From NCBI GenBank assembly GCA_014381465.1, contig JACNLP010000037.1, positions 1 to 49,673 of the forward strand: DNA of 49,673 nt, given 5' to 3'. Position 1 is the stretch's first letter. The number at the start of each line of letters is the position of its first letter. This DNA is from Flavobacteriales bacterium (GTDB lineage Bacteria; Bacteroidota; Bacteroidia; Flavobacteriales; BACL11). A model generated the notes under the pieces. It ran no database searches, had not been told where the DNA came from, and was given only the letters and a program-made list of their open reading frames with translations. Made by a program: the position numbers and the translations under genes. Of this stretch, positions 29,762-38,807 are shown in pieces.

Positions 29762-32074
29762 ATGATAAAAAAAACAATAATCAGCTTATTTTTAATTATG
29801 CCATTTACAATATTTGCTCAGAATAGCATGAATTTGGCATTGATGGGAACTTATGAGTGGCCTACAACTGAAGGAAGTGATATTTGGGGTTGGGTAGATG
29901 GAAATGGCAATGAATATGCTTTGGTAGGTCTTAATGATCGTTTTTCGGTTGTTGATGTTACTCTGGCTACAAATCCTACTGAAATGTTTTTTATCCTTGA
30001 TATCAACTCTACTTGGAGGGATATTAAAACTTGGGGTAATTATGCTTATATTACAACTGAGGCTGATGCAGGACTTTTAATTGTAGATTTAACCGATATG
30101 ACTGGATCAACTTTTTGGCATGTGAAAGATTTTTTCAGTGCAAATGGAAATGATACTTTGCATTGGGAAGCTGCACATAATATATATATTGATGAAAATG
30201 GAGTTGCTTATATTTTTGGAGCATCAAATCCAAATGGATTTCCTTCTCCACCTGATGGTGCTATTTTTTTAGATGTAAATGCTAATCCTACAAATCCTGT
30301 ATACTTAGGAGAGTGGAATGATTTTTATATTCATGATGGAATGACAAGAGGAGACACCATGTATGCTGGTTGTATATATGAGGGTGAAGTGTATATTGTA
30401 GATGTAAGTAATAAAGCTAATCCTCAAACAATTGGGCAACATGCTACACCAAATAATTTTACTCATAACGCTTGGGTTTCTGATGATGGAAATTTCGTTT
30501 TTACCACTGATGAACAATCGGATGCTTACCTTGCTGCTTATGATATTTCTAATTTAAACAATATTCAGGAGGTAGATAGAATTCAATCTAATCCTGGCTC
30601 CAATTCCATTCCTCATAACACTCATGTAGATGGAAATTTTTTAATTACATCTTATTATAGAGATGGTACTACTGTGCATGATATTACCTATCCTAATAAT
30701 ATGATTCAAGTTGCTTATTATGATTCTTATTCTGGAAGTGGAAATGGTTTTGATGGTTGCTGGGGGACTTATCCTTTCTTGCCTTCTGGTAATATTATCT
30801 CATCTGATATTAATAGTAGTACAAATCAGTCCGGGAAATTATTAATTTACGAAAGACAATTTCAACAAGCGTGTTATTTAGAAGGAAATGTTACAGATGT
30901 AAATACAACTAATGCTATTGCAAGTGCAGATATTGAAATACTTACAGCAACTGTTAGCGCCACCTCAAATATATCTGGGGATTATCTTTCTGGAGTTGCA
31001 AATTCAGGAACTTACGATATTCGTTTTTCAAAAGCTGGTTATTTAAGCGATACAATTTCTTCTGTTTTATCTAATGGAATTGTAACTACTGTGAATGCTC
31101 AGCTTATTCCTTTGCAATCTTTTACAGGGGTTGGAATGGTTACCGATATTAATGGAAATGGTATTGCAAATGCTCAGGTTTTGATTTACAATAATGACTT
31201 TATTTTTACTGTAACTGCTGATTTAAATGGAAATTTTAATATTGCAAATATGTATGATGGAAACTATGAGGTAATTGCTGGACAATGGGGATATAATACA
31301 GTTTGCTCAAATGAAACAATTACTATATCTTCTAGTAATTTAACTATTGTTCTGCCTGAGGGTTATTATGATGATTTTACTTTTGATTTTGGATGGAGTG
31401 TAAGTGGTGGTGTTACGCAAAGCTCTGATGGTATTTGGGAAAGGGGAAATCCAGAAGGAACTTCTCGTCAAGGTGTTGATTTTAATCCTGAAGATGATTT
31501 GGCAAATGATTGTTATGAAAATGCTTTTGTAACAGGTTTGGCTGCTGGCGGAAGTGTAGGAAGTAATGATGTTGATGATTTTAATACAATCCTTACCTCT
31601 CCTGTATTTGATTTATCAAGTGGAAGCAATCATTTATTAAGCTACTATTCTTGGTTTAATAATGATTTTCCTTTTGGTAGTAATCCTCCAAATGACTCTT
31701 TAATAATAAGTTTAAGTAATGGAAGTAACACTGTTGTTTTACAGACTATTACATCAAGCTCTCCAGATTTAGGGCAGTGGAATTTAAATACTTTTGATGT
31801 GTCGCAATATATAATGCTAACTACTTCTATGCAATTAATTTTAGAAACTGCTGATTGGGATGCAAATGGTGGGCATTGGGTTGAGGCAGGCTTAGATTTA
31901 TTTAATATTACTTCTATAATAAGTGGGGTAGAACAAGTTCATAGTGCAAATCCAAAACTCCTTAAAATTGTAGATGTTTTAGGTAGAGAAGTTATTCCAA
32001 CAAAAAATACTCCTCTGCTTTATATTTATGATGATGGAACGGTTCAAAAGAGAATCAATATAACAAACTATTAA
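29762..32074 (+). CDS. Secreted choice-of-anchor B family protein with carboxypeptidase regulatory-like regions and C-terminal sorting-like tag
   Basis: EGSDIWGWVDGNGNEYALVGLNDRFSVVDVT...WRDIKTWGNYAYITTEA...GLLIVDLTD...HNIYIDENGVAYIFGAS; tail LLKIVDVLGREVIPTKNTPLLYIYDDGTVQKRINITNY. Confidence 0.85.
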   Translation: MIKKTIISLFLIMPFTIFAQNSMNLALMGTYEWPTTEGSDIWGWVDGNGNEYALVGLNDRFSVVDVTLATNPTEMFFILDINSTWRDIKTWGNYAYITTEADAGLLIVDLTDMTGSTFWHVKDFFSANGNDTLHWEAAHNIYIDENGVAYIFGASNPNGFPSPPDGAIFLDVNANPTNPVYLGEWNDFYIHDGMTRGDTMYAGCIYEGEVYIVDVSNKANPQTIGQHATPNNFTHNAWVSDDGNFVFTTDEQSDAYLAAYDISNLNNIQEVDRIQSNPGSNSIPHNTHVDGNFLITSYYRDGTTVHDITYPNNMIQVAYYDSYSGSGNGFDGCWGTYPFLPSGNIISSDINSSTNQSGKLLIYERQFQQACYLEGNVTDVNTTNAIASADIEILTATVSATSNISGDYLSGVANSGTYDIRFSKAGYLSDTISSVLSNGIVTTVNAQLIPLQSFTGVGMVTDINGNGIANAQVLIYNNDFIFTVTADLNGNFNIANMYDGNYEVIAGQWGYNTVCSNETITISSSNLTIVLPEGYYDDFTFDFGWSVSGGVTQSSDGIWERGNPEGTSRQGVDFNPEDDLANDCYENAFVTGLAAGGSVGSNDVDDFNTILTSPVFDLSSGSNHLLSYYSWFNNDFPFGSNPPNDSLIISLSNGSNTVVLQTITSSSPDLGQWNLNTFDVSQYIMLTTSMQLILETADWDANGGHWVEAGLDLFNITSIISGVEQVHSANPKLLKIVDVLGREVIPTKNTPLLYIYDDGTVQKRINITNY

Positions 32075-32205
32075 TGTAGAAATGCATTAATTCATTACAA
32101 CATTAATTTTTTATCTTTGTAAAAAAGAATATTCTTAGGTAAAAAATTTGGTAAAACCGATATATATAATATATATGCAAATTATTAATCAAAACTTTTT
32201 TTATT

Positions 32206-32835
32206 ATGAAAAAATCAATTTTTATTTTATTAACGATTCCTTTACTTTTTAGTAATTGCCAACAAGAAGATGAAGACCCTACAACAATTAGCGTTAATTA
32301 TATTACTGCTTGTAATGAAGCCGAGTATGATCTTACAATTAATGGTACTAATTTTTGGGATTCTGATAATGGCGTATGGTATAGTATTGATGGCACATAT
32401 CATTATTGTAGAAAATACTTAGACACAACTACAACAAGTGGTGGAAATATTGATGGAGAACCCACTAATTTGACAGATTTCGAGATTAGATATAATCAGA
32501 ATGGCACACAAGATTTATTACTTAATTTTAAACCTACTAATGATCCGAATGACATTTGGTTTAATTTACAATTTGGAGTTATGGACTTATTAAATTTTCC
32601 TATAAATCAAGCTGTTAATTATAATACGGTTGGAAGCCCTACAGGTACCGCATCATTTGGATTTAGTTTGAACGAATATATTTATAACCCCTCTATAATA
32701 CTTACTACAAAGGATATTCAAAATGGAATATATGAAGGAATAGTGTCTTGCTCTTTTATAGATTGGGAAGACGTTTTTCTCACACCCCCACCAATTCAAT
32801 ATACTTCAACTATTAATTTCCATTTTGATATGTAG
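32206..32835 (+). CDS. Putative lipoprotein, function unknown
   Basis: N-terminal MKKSIFILLTIPLLFSNCQQEDEDP resembles a lipobox-like signal. Confidence 0.65.
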   Translation: MKKSIFILLTIPLLFSNCQQEDEDPTTISVNYITACNEAEYDLTINGTNFWDSDNGVWYSIDGTYHYCRKYLDTTTTSGGNIDGEPTNLTDFEIRYNQNGTQDLLLNFKPTNDPNDIWFNLQFGVMDLLNFPINQAVNYNTVGSPTGTASFGFSLNEYIYNPSIILTTKDIQNGIYEGIVSCSFIDWEDVFLTPPPIQYTSTINFHFDM

Positions 32836-32854
32836 TTAAATAAAAAAACAAAAA

Positions 32855-33367
32855 ATGACAAATCCAGAAACAGTAAAAATAAACCAATCGGTTGCCATTT
32901 TAATTGATGGCAACAATATTGAAATGAGCTTACATTCTCTTATGAATGATAAAATGGCCATGATTAATTTTGATATCCTTATTCCAAAACTATTAGATAA
33001 CAGAGGGCTTAATCGCTTAATTTATTTCCGTGAGGGAAAAAGTATTTCTTCTAAACTAGCCGATAGATTGCACGAGCATTATCATGGGTCAGTGGTGCCC
33101 TGCCATAAATCTGCTGATATTCCACTTACTATTAAAGCTACTCAATTGGCTCAAAAAGTAGATACTATCATTATTCTTTCTGGCGATTCGGATTATATTG
33201 AGCTTATTCGTCACCTAAAGGGAGAGGGAGTTAGGGTAGAGGTGGCGGCAGTAGAAAAAACTACCGCACCTATTGTAAAAGCAGAAGCCGATTATTTTAT
33301 ACCTATTGATGGGGATGATGTGTTTGTGTATAATAAACCGAGCGGAAAGCCGTTTAAAAAGCAATAA
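32855..33367 (+). CDS. LabA-like NYN (PIN-like) domain protein
   Basis: VAILIDGNNIEMSL, KVDTIIILSGDSDYIELIRHLKGEGVRVEVAAV, ADYFIPID. Confidence 0.85.
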   Translation: MTNPETVKINQSVAILIDGNNIEMSLHSLMNDKMAMINFDILIPKLLDNRGLNRLIYFREGKSISSKLADRLHEHYHGSVVPCHKSADIPLTIKATQLAQKVDTIIILSGDSDYIELIRHLKGEGVRVEVAAVEKTTAPIVKAEADYFIPIDGDDVFVYNKPSGKPFKKQ

Positions 33368-33387
33368 AAATCATAAGTAATTTAAGA

Positions 33388-34419
33388 GTGAAACGCACAT
33401 TCTGTTTTTTATTTTTCCTATTTTTTACCACTAAGATTTTTCCCCAAATTGGAGGAGAAAACACCTTTGCTATTTTAGATTTTTCTACTTCTGCTAGAAG
33501 TACTGCAATGGGAGGGGATTTAATAGCAATTTTTGATAATGATGTTAATTTAGCGGCAAGTAATCCCGCTTTATTAAATGCAAAAATGAATAGACAAATT
33601 TCTTTTTCTTTTGTTGATTATTTCTCAGATATTAATGCTGTTTCAGTTAATTATGCTACAAATAGTAAAAAAATAGGAATGCTGTTTTTTGGTGCAAAAG
33701 CATTGAATTATGGTAGCTTTACCAAAACAGATGAAGTTGGATTGGAGTTAGGAGAATTTACTGCAAACGAGCAAGTACTTACGGCTGGAATAAGTAAACT
33801 CTTAAATGAAAATTTTACTGTTGGGATGAGTATTAATTTTATCAATTCAAAATTAGAGCAATATTCTTCTTTTGCGCTTGCAAGTAATTTTGGCTTAACT
33901 TATTGTAACAATAAAAAGGATTTATGCGTTTCTGTTTTGGCGAAAGATTTTGGAAGACAATTAAAATCCTTTACAAATACAAATGAGAAATTGCCTTTTC
34001 AGTTACAAATGGGTGTTTCTAAGGGGTTGGCTCATTTACCATTTCGTTTTTCTATAGTCGCTCATCATCTTAATAAATTTGATATTAGTAATAACTATTT
34101 GGAGCCAACTATTACTGATCCTATTTCAGGAGAAAAAGTAGAAAATGAAGAGTCTTTTGGTAAAAAAGTTTTAAGACATTTTATTATTGGAGGAGAGTTA
34201 AACCCTTTCAAAAAAAGTTTGTTTATTAGAGGGGGATTTAACTTTCAAAGAAGGCAAGATATGCAACTTCCTACTCGCCCTGTAATGGTTGGCTTTTCTT
34301 GGGGATTGGGTTTCAAAATTTCAAAATTTCATTTGAATTATTCTAGAGCTACTTACCATTTGGCTGGAGCTTCTAATATTTTTAGTTTTACTACCAATCT
34401 TTCTTCTTTGGGATTATAA
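33388..34419 (+). CDS. porQ: Type IX secretion system protein PorQ (GTG start)
   Basis: FAILDFSTSARSTAMGGDLIAIFDNDVNLAASNPALLN, beta-barrel-like pattern; gene neighbour of cmk. Confidence 0.8.
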   Translation: MKRTFCFLFFLFFTTKIFPQIGGENTFAILDFSTSARSTAMGGDLIAIFDNDVNLAASNPALLNAKMNRQISFSFVDYFSDINAVSVNYATNSKKIGMLFFGAKALNYGSFTKTDEVGLELGEFTANEQVLTAGISKLLNENFTVGMSINFINSKLEQYSSFALASNFGLTYCNNKKDLCVSVLAKDFGRQLKSFTNTNEKLPFQLQMGVSKGLAHLPFRFSIVAHHLNKFDISNNYLEPTITDPISGEKVENEESFGKKVLRHFIIGGELNPFKKSLFIRGGFNFQRRQDMQLPTRPVMVGFSWGLGFKISKFHLNYSRATYHLAGASNIFSFTTNLSSLGL

Positions 34420-35112
34420 ATGGATATAAGAATAAACATTGCTATTGATGGACATTCCTCCTGTGGAAAAAGCACTATTGCAAAAGCAATTGCCAAAAAA
34501 TTTGGAATGCGGTATATTGATACTGGAGCAATGTATCGGGTAATTACGCTTTACTGTATAGAAAACAAAATTATAAATAATGGAGAAGTCGATATAAAAG
34601 AACTAATACTTCATTTGCCTAAAATAAATGTTTCTTTTGAATTTAATGTAAAAAGTGGAAAATCAGAAACCATATTAAATAGGAAAAATGTTGAGTCAGA
34701 AATCCGAAAGCATGAAGTGTCTTCCTTTGTAAGTATTGTAAGTCAGATAAAAGAGGTAAGAGAAAAATTAGTAGTTTTACAAAGAGAAATCGGAAAGAAA
34801 AAAGGAGTAGTAATGGATGGCAGAGATATTGGAACCAAAGTTTTTCCAAATGCTGAATTAAAATTTTTTATTACTGCAAATGCCGAAATTAGAGCTCAAA
34901 GAAGATTTAGTGAAATCAGGAAAACCGGTGTAAGTCTTCAACAGGTTTTTGAAAACTTACTAGAAAGAGATGAAACTGATAGCAACCGTGAGATTAATCC
35001 TTTAAAGGTTGCACAAGATGCTATTGTGATAGATAATTCTGATTTAACAGAGAAACAGCAAAATAATCTTATTTTTGAACTTATAAAAAAGAAAATTGAA
35101 AGTAACGATTGA
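34420..35112 (+). CDS. cmk: (d)CMP kinase
   Basis: NIAIDGHSSCGKSTIAKAIAKKFGMRYIDTGAMYR, VMDGRDIGTKVFPNAELKFFITA. Confidence 0.93.
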   Translation: MDIRINIAIDGHSSCGKSTIAKAIAKKFGMRYIDTGAMYRVITLYCIENKIINNGEVDIKELILHLPKINVSFEFNVKSGKSETILNRKNVESEIRKHEVSSFVSIVSQIKEVREKLVVLQREIGKKKGVVMDGRDIGTKVFPNAELKFFITANAEIRAQRRFSEIRKTGVSLQQVFENLLERDETDSNREINPLKVAQDAIVIDNSDLTEKQQNNLIFELIKKKIESND

Positions 35113-35968
35113 TAAGTATTCTGGATTTTGTTTTGGCGTAGTTTATGCCATTGAAATGGCAGAAGAGGAGCTTTCCAAATCAGGGGAACTATATTGTTTG
35201 GGCGATATTGTGCATAACAATATGGAGGTAGATAGGTTAAGCTCAAAGGGCTTGAAGATTATTAATCAGCAGCAATTAAGGGAGCTAAAAAATTGTAAAG
35301 TACTTATTCGTGCACATGGTGAACCTCCAGAAACTTACCATACAGCTATTAAAAATAATATTCAACTTTTGGACGCTTCTTGCCCTGTAGTGCTTAAGTT
35401 ACAACATACAATAAAAGAGGGCTATGAAGAGATAAGAAAATTAGATGGACAAGTAATTATTTTCGGAAAAGAAGGGCATGCAGAGGTGCAAGGGCTTTTA
35501 GGACAGACAGGTGGAAATGCAATTGTTATTTCTGGAGAAGATGATTTAGAGAAAGTGGATTTTACAGCTCCTATCTATATGTATTCTCAAACTACAAAAA
35601 GTCCTAAAGCTTTTAGTGATTTGCAGCAAGAAATTATAAAAAGAAAGAAAATCGCAAATAATACCGATTCCGTGAAATTTATTGTGAATGATACTCTTTG
35701 CAGACAGGTTTCTGGAAGAGAACCACAGCTAAAAGAGTTTGCAAAGGAAAATGATATAATTATATTTGTAAGTGGAAAAAAGAGCTCAAATGGTAAGATG
35801 TTATTTCAATCTTGTCTTAAAGAAAATTCAAAATCGTATTTTATTTCGACTAAAGATGAGATAAAGACAGAATGGTTTACTGAGATTTCACAAGTTGGAA
35901 TATGTGGAGCTACTTCTACTCCTAGATGGCTAATGGAAAGTGTTGCCAAAAAAATAGAACAGATTTAG
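35096..35968 (+). CDS. ispH: 4-hydroxy-3-methylbut-2-enyl diphosphate reductase (TTG start)
   Basis: KVTIDKYSGFCFGVVYAIEMAE, GDIVHNNMEVDRL, IRAHGEPPETY, DASCPVVLKLQ, CGATSTPRWLMESV. Confidence 0.93.
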   Translation: MKVTIDKYSGFCFGVVYAIEMAEEELSKSGELYCLGDIVHNNMEVDRLSSKGLKIINQQQLRELKNCKVLIRAHGEPPETYHTAIKNNIQLLDASCPVVLKLQHTIKEGYEEIRKLDGQVIIFGKEGHAEVQGLLGQTGGNAIVISGEDDLEKVDFTAPIYMYSQTTKSPKAFSDLQQEIIKRKKIANNTDSVKFIVNDTLCRQVSGREPQLKEFAKENDIIIFVSGKKSSNGKMLFQSCLKENSKSYFISTKDEIKTEWFTEISQVGICGATSTPRWLMESVAKKIEQI

Positions 35969-35994
35969 TAGTAAAAAAAATCTTCATTGATTTT

Positions 35995-36024
35995 TTTGTT
36001 TTACAGAAGTAAATCGTATCTTTG
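35995..36024 (+). promoter_or_regulatory. Candidate Bacteroidota-type promoter for rpsA
   Basis: TTTG 35995-35998, 18-nt spacer, TATCTTTG 36017-36024. Confidence 0.6.
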
Positions 36025-36149
36025 CACGCCTTTTTAATGTGAGAGAATTAAGGATAAAAAGGGGAGAAGTTAATAAAAAATAATACCTCTCGTAAATTGA
36101 ATGCATGAAATCCTTATCAATTTTCGAGATACAAAACAAAAGACAAATT

Positions 36150-38204
36150 ATGTCAGAAGTAAAAAAAGCTACTGAGAAAGTAGTTGAAAACCAAGAAAAA
36201 CAGGAAGAATCTACTCCTGTAATTCAAGATTCAAAAGAAGAAATACAAGAATCGGAAGAAACATCAAAAGAAAAAAATAAAGAAGAGGATTCCCCTGATG
36301 CTTTAGAAGAAAAAAATGATGAAGTTCAAGAGGTTGTTAGTGAAGAAGCTGCTATTCAAGAAGTAGAGGAAGATAAAGTGGATGAAGTGATTGAGGAAAA
36401 GGAAGTTAAAAAACAGAGTAAATCAGAAAAAAAAGAAGTAGAAGAAGAATTTGATTGGGATAAATTAGATTCATCTGATTATAATGAGCAGCAATGGGGA
36501 GATTTAGAGAAAGAATACCTCCTTACTTTGAGTTCGGTTGAGGATAAGAAAGTTTTAGACGGAACAGTGGTAAGAGTTACCGATAGAGAGGTAATTGTAG
36601 ATATAAACTTCAAATCGGATGGTGTAATTGGTCGCTCGGAATTTAGATACAATTCTGAACTAAAAGCTGGAGATATTGTTGAGGTTTTAGTAGAGAAGCA
36701 AGAAGATAAGAATGGACAATTAATACTCTCTCATAGAAGAGCAAGAGTACTCAGGGCTTGGGAGAAAGTAAATACTGCAGAAGATACTGGTGAAATTGTG
36801 GAAGGTACAATTAAAAGCCGTACTAAAGGGGGAATGATTGTTGAAGTATTTGGTATTGAGGCCTTTTTACCTGGCTCACAAATTGATGTGAAACCAATTA
36901 GAGATTATGATGAGTATGTAGGGAAGAAAATGGAATTCAAGGTGTTAAAAGTAAATGAGGCATTTAGAAATGTAGTAGTTTCTCATAAAGTACTTATTGA
37001 AGCAGATATTGAAGATCAGAAGAAGGAAATCATGTCAAAGCTGGAAAAAGGACAGGTGTTAGAAGGGGTTGTGAAAAACACCACTTCTTATGGGGTATTT
37101 GTTGATTTGGGTGGTATTGATGGACTAATTCATATAACGGATTTATCTTGGGGTAGAATTGCACATCCTGATGAAATTGTAACTCTTGACGAAAAAATCA
37201 ATGTTGTTATTCTTGATTTTGATGAGGGTAAAAAACGAATTCAATTAGGATTAAAACAACTAAGTGAGCATCCTTGGGATTCATTAAAAAAGGATATAGC
37301 AGTTGGCGATAAGGTTAAGGGAAAAGTAGTAGTAGTAGTAGATTATGGTGTGTTTGTAGAAATGCAACCAGGAATTGAAGCTCTTTTGCATGTTTCAGAA
37401 ATGTCATGGTCCACTCATCTTAGAAGTGCTAATGACTTTTTTAGAGTTGGTGATGAGGTTGAAGCTCAAATTCTTACTCTAGATAAAGAGGAAAGAAAAA
37501 TGTCCTTAGGTATTAAACAAATGCAAGAAGACCCATGGTCAGTAATCACTAAGAAGTTCCCAGTAGGATCCAAGCATAATGTGAAGGTTATAAACTTTAC
37601 AAACTTTGGGATTTTTGTAGAATTATCGGAAGGAATTGATGGTTTGGTACATATTTCTGACTTGTCTTGGACTAAAAAGATAAAGCATCCTGCTGAGTTT
37701 ACCTCTATTGGTGAAATGCTAGATGTTGTGGTGTTGGAAATAGACATTGAAAACAGAAGAATTAGTTTAGGACACAAGCAATTGCATGATAATCCTTGGG
37801 ATACCTATGAAACTCTTTTTATTGAAGGGAATGACTATAAAGGAAAAATTACTGAAATGTTTGATAAAGGAGCTCTTGTTGCTCTAGAGCATAATGTGGA
37901 AGCATTTGCACCAAAAAATCACTTAGAAAAAGAAAATGGAGCTAGCGCTGGAGTAGGGGAAGAACTTGACTTTAAAGTATTAGAGTTTTCTAAAGAAAAT
38001 AAGAAAATTTTAGTTTCTCACACAGCAACCTTTAAACAAGCGGAGGAAAAAGCAAAAAAATCTTCTGCTAAAACAACAAAAAAGGTAGTAGAGAAAATTC
38101 AACAGACACAACAAAAATCTACTCTTGGAGATTTGCAGGTGCTATCGAGTTTAAAAGATGATATTGATAAAAAGGCGAAAGAAAAAGATAGTGATAATAA
38201 ATAA
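36150..38204 (+). CDS. rpsA: 30S ribosomal protein S1 with long acidic N-terminal extension
   Basis: Start chosen at MSEVKKATEK; multiple S1 repeats (GxVxxxTxYGVFVDLGGIDGLIHITDLSWGRIAHPDEIV etc.). Confidence 0.92.
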   Translation: MSEVKKATEKVVENQEKQEESTPVIQDSKEEIQESEETSKEKNKEEDSPDALEEKNDEVQEVVSEEAAIQEVEEDKVDEVIEEKEVKKQSKSEKKEVEEEFDWDKLDSSDYNEQQWGDLEKEYLLTLSSVEDKKVLDGTVVRVTDREVIVDINFKSDGVIGRSEFRYNSELKAGDIVEVLVEKQEDKNGQLILSHRRARVLRAWEKVNTAEDTGEIVEGTIKSRTKGGMIVEVFGIEAFLPGSQIDVKPIRDYDEYVGKKMEFKVLKVNEAFRNVVVSHKVLIEADIEDQKKEIMSKLEKGQVLEGVVKNTTSYGVFVDLGGIDGLIHITDLSWGRIAHPDEIVTLDEKINVVILDFDEGKKRIQLGLKQLSEHPWDSLKKDIAVGDKVKGKVVVVVDYGVFVEMQPGIEALLHVSEMSWSTHLRSANDFFRVGDEVEAQILTLDKEERKMSLGIKQMQEDPWSVITKKFPVGSKHNVKVINFTNFGIFVELSEGIDGLVHISDLSWTKKIKHPAEFTSIGEMLDVVVLEIDIENRRISLGHKQLHDNPWDTYETLFIEGNDYKGKITEMFDKGALVALEHNVEAFAPKNHLEKENGASAGVGEELDFKVLEFSKENKKILVSHTATFKQAEEKAKKSSAKTTKKVVEKIQQTQQKSTLGDLQVLSSLKDDIDKKAKEKDSDNK

Positions 38205-38207
38205 TTT

Positions 38208-38238
38208 AAAGCCCCATTTTTTTGGGGCTTTTTTTTTA
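38208..38238 (+). terminator. Rho-independent terminator after rpsA
   Basis: AAAGCCCC (38208-38215) / GGGGCTTT (38224-38231) plus T-run. Confidence 0.85.
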
Positions 38239-38250
38239 ATCCTATATTTG
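38221..38250 (+). promoter_or_regulatory. Candidate pyrR promoter overlapping the rpsA terminator
   Basis: TTTG 38221-38224, 18-nt spacer, TATATTTG 38243-38250; pyrR ATG at 38259. Confidence 0.5.
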
Positions 38251-38258
38251 CCATGTAA

Positions 38259-38807
38259 ATGAAAGCAGAAAAAGTAATAATCAATAAAGAAAAATTCAAT
38301 ATAATTATTGAACGATTATCTTATCAGCTTATCGAGAATCACGCTAATTTTGAGAATGCAGTTTTAATTGGTATTCAGCCAAGAGGGATTCATTTTTGTA
38401 ATAGAATCTACACCAAACTATCTTCAATTGTTTCAAATAAAGATATAAAAGTAGGGGATTTAGATATTACTTTTTACAGAGATGATTTTAGAAGAAGAGA
38501 TGATCCTCTTGAGCCACAAGCAATAGATATTAATTTTTCCATTGAAGGAAAAAATGTAGTTTTGATTGATGATGTACTCTATACCGGCAGGTCAGTTAGA
38601 GCTGCAATGGATGCCTTACTTGCTTTTGGAAGACCAAAATCAGTGGAGCTTTTGGTACTTGTTGATAGAAGGTTTAGTAGGCATTTACCTATTCAGCCAA
38701 ATTATGTAGGAAAAAAAGTAGATGCAATTTCTACTGAAAAAATAATTGTGGAATGGAAAGAAACAAATGGAAAAGACCAAGTAATATTGATAAATTCAGA
38801 AAAATGA
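38259..38807 (+). CDS. pyrR: PyrR-like bifunctional pyr regulator / uracil phosphoribosyltransferase
   Basis: AVLIGIQPRGIHFCNRI, LDITFYRDDFRRRDDPLEPQAIDINFSIEGKNVVLIDDVLYTGRSVRAAMDAL. Confidence 0.92.
   Translation: MKAEKVIINKEKFNIIIERLSYQLIENHANFENAVLIGIQPRGIHFCNRIYTKLSSIVSNKDIKVGDLDITFYRDDFRRRDDPLEPQAIDINFSIEGKNVVLIDDVLYTGRSVRAAMDALLAFGRPKSVELLVLVDRRFSRHLPIQPNYVGKKVDAISTEKIIVEWKETNGKDQVILINSEK

Noticed and set aside
32855-33367. NYN/PIN-like protein as part of a defence or toxin-antitoxin system
   Set aside because: Flanked by a lipoprotein and porQ-cmk-ispH; no antitoxin, nuclease partner or mobile element nearby. LabA-like NYN proteins are common housekeeping genes.
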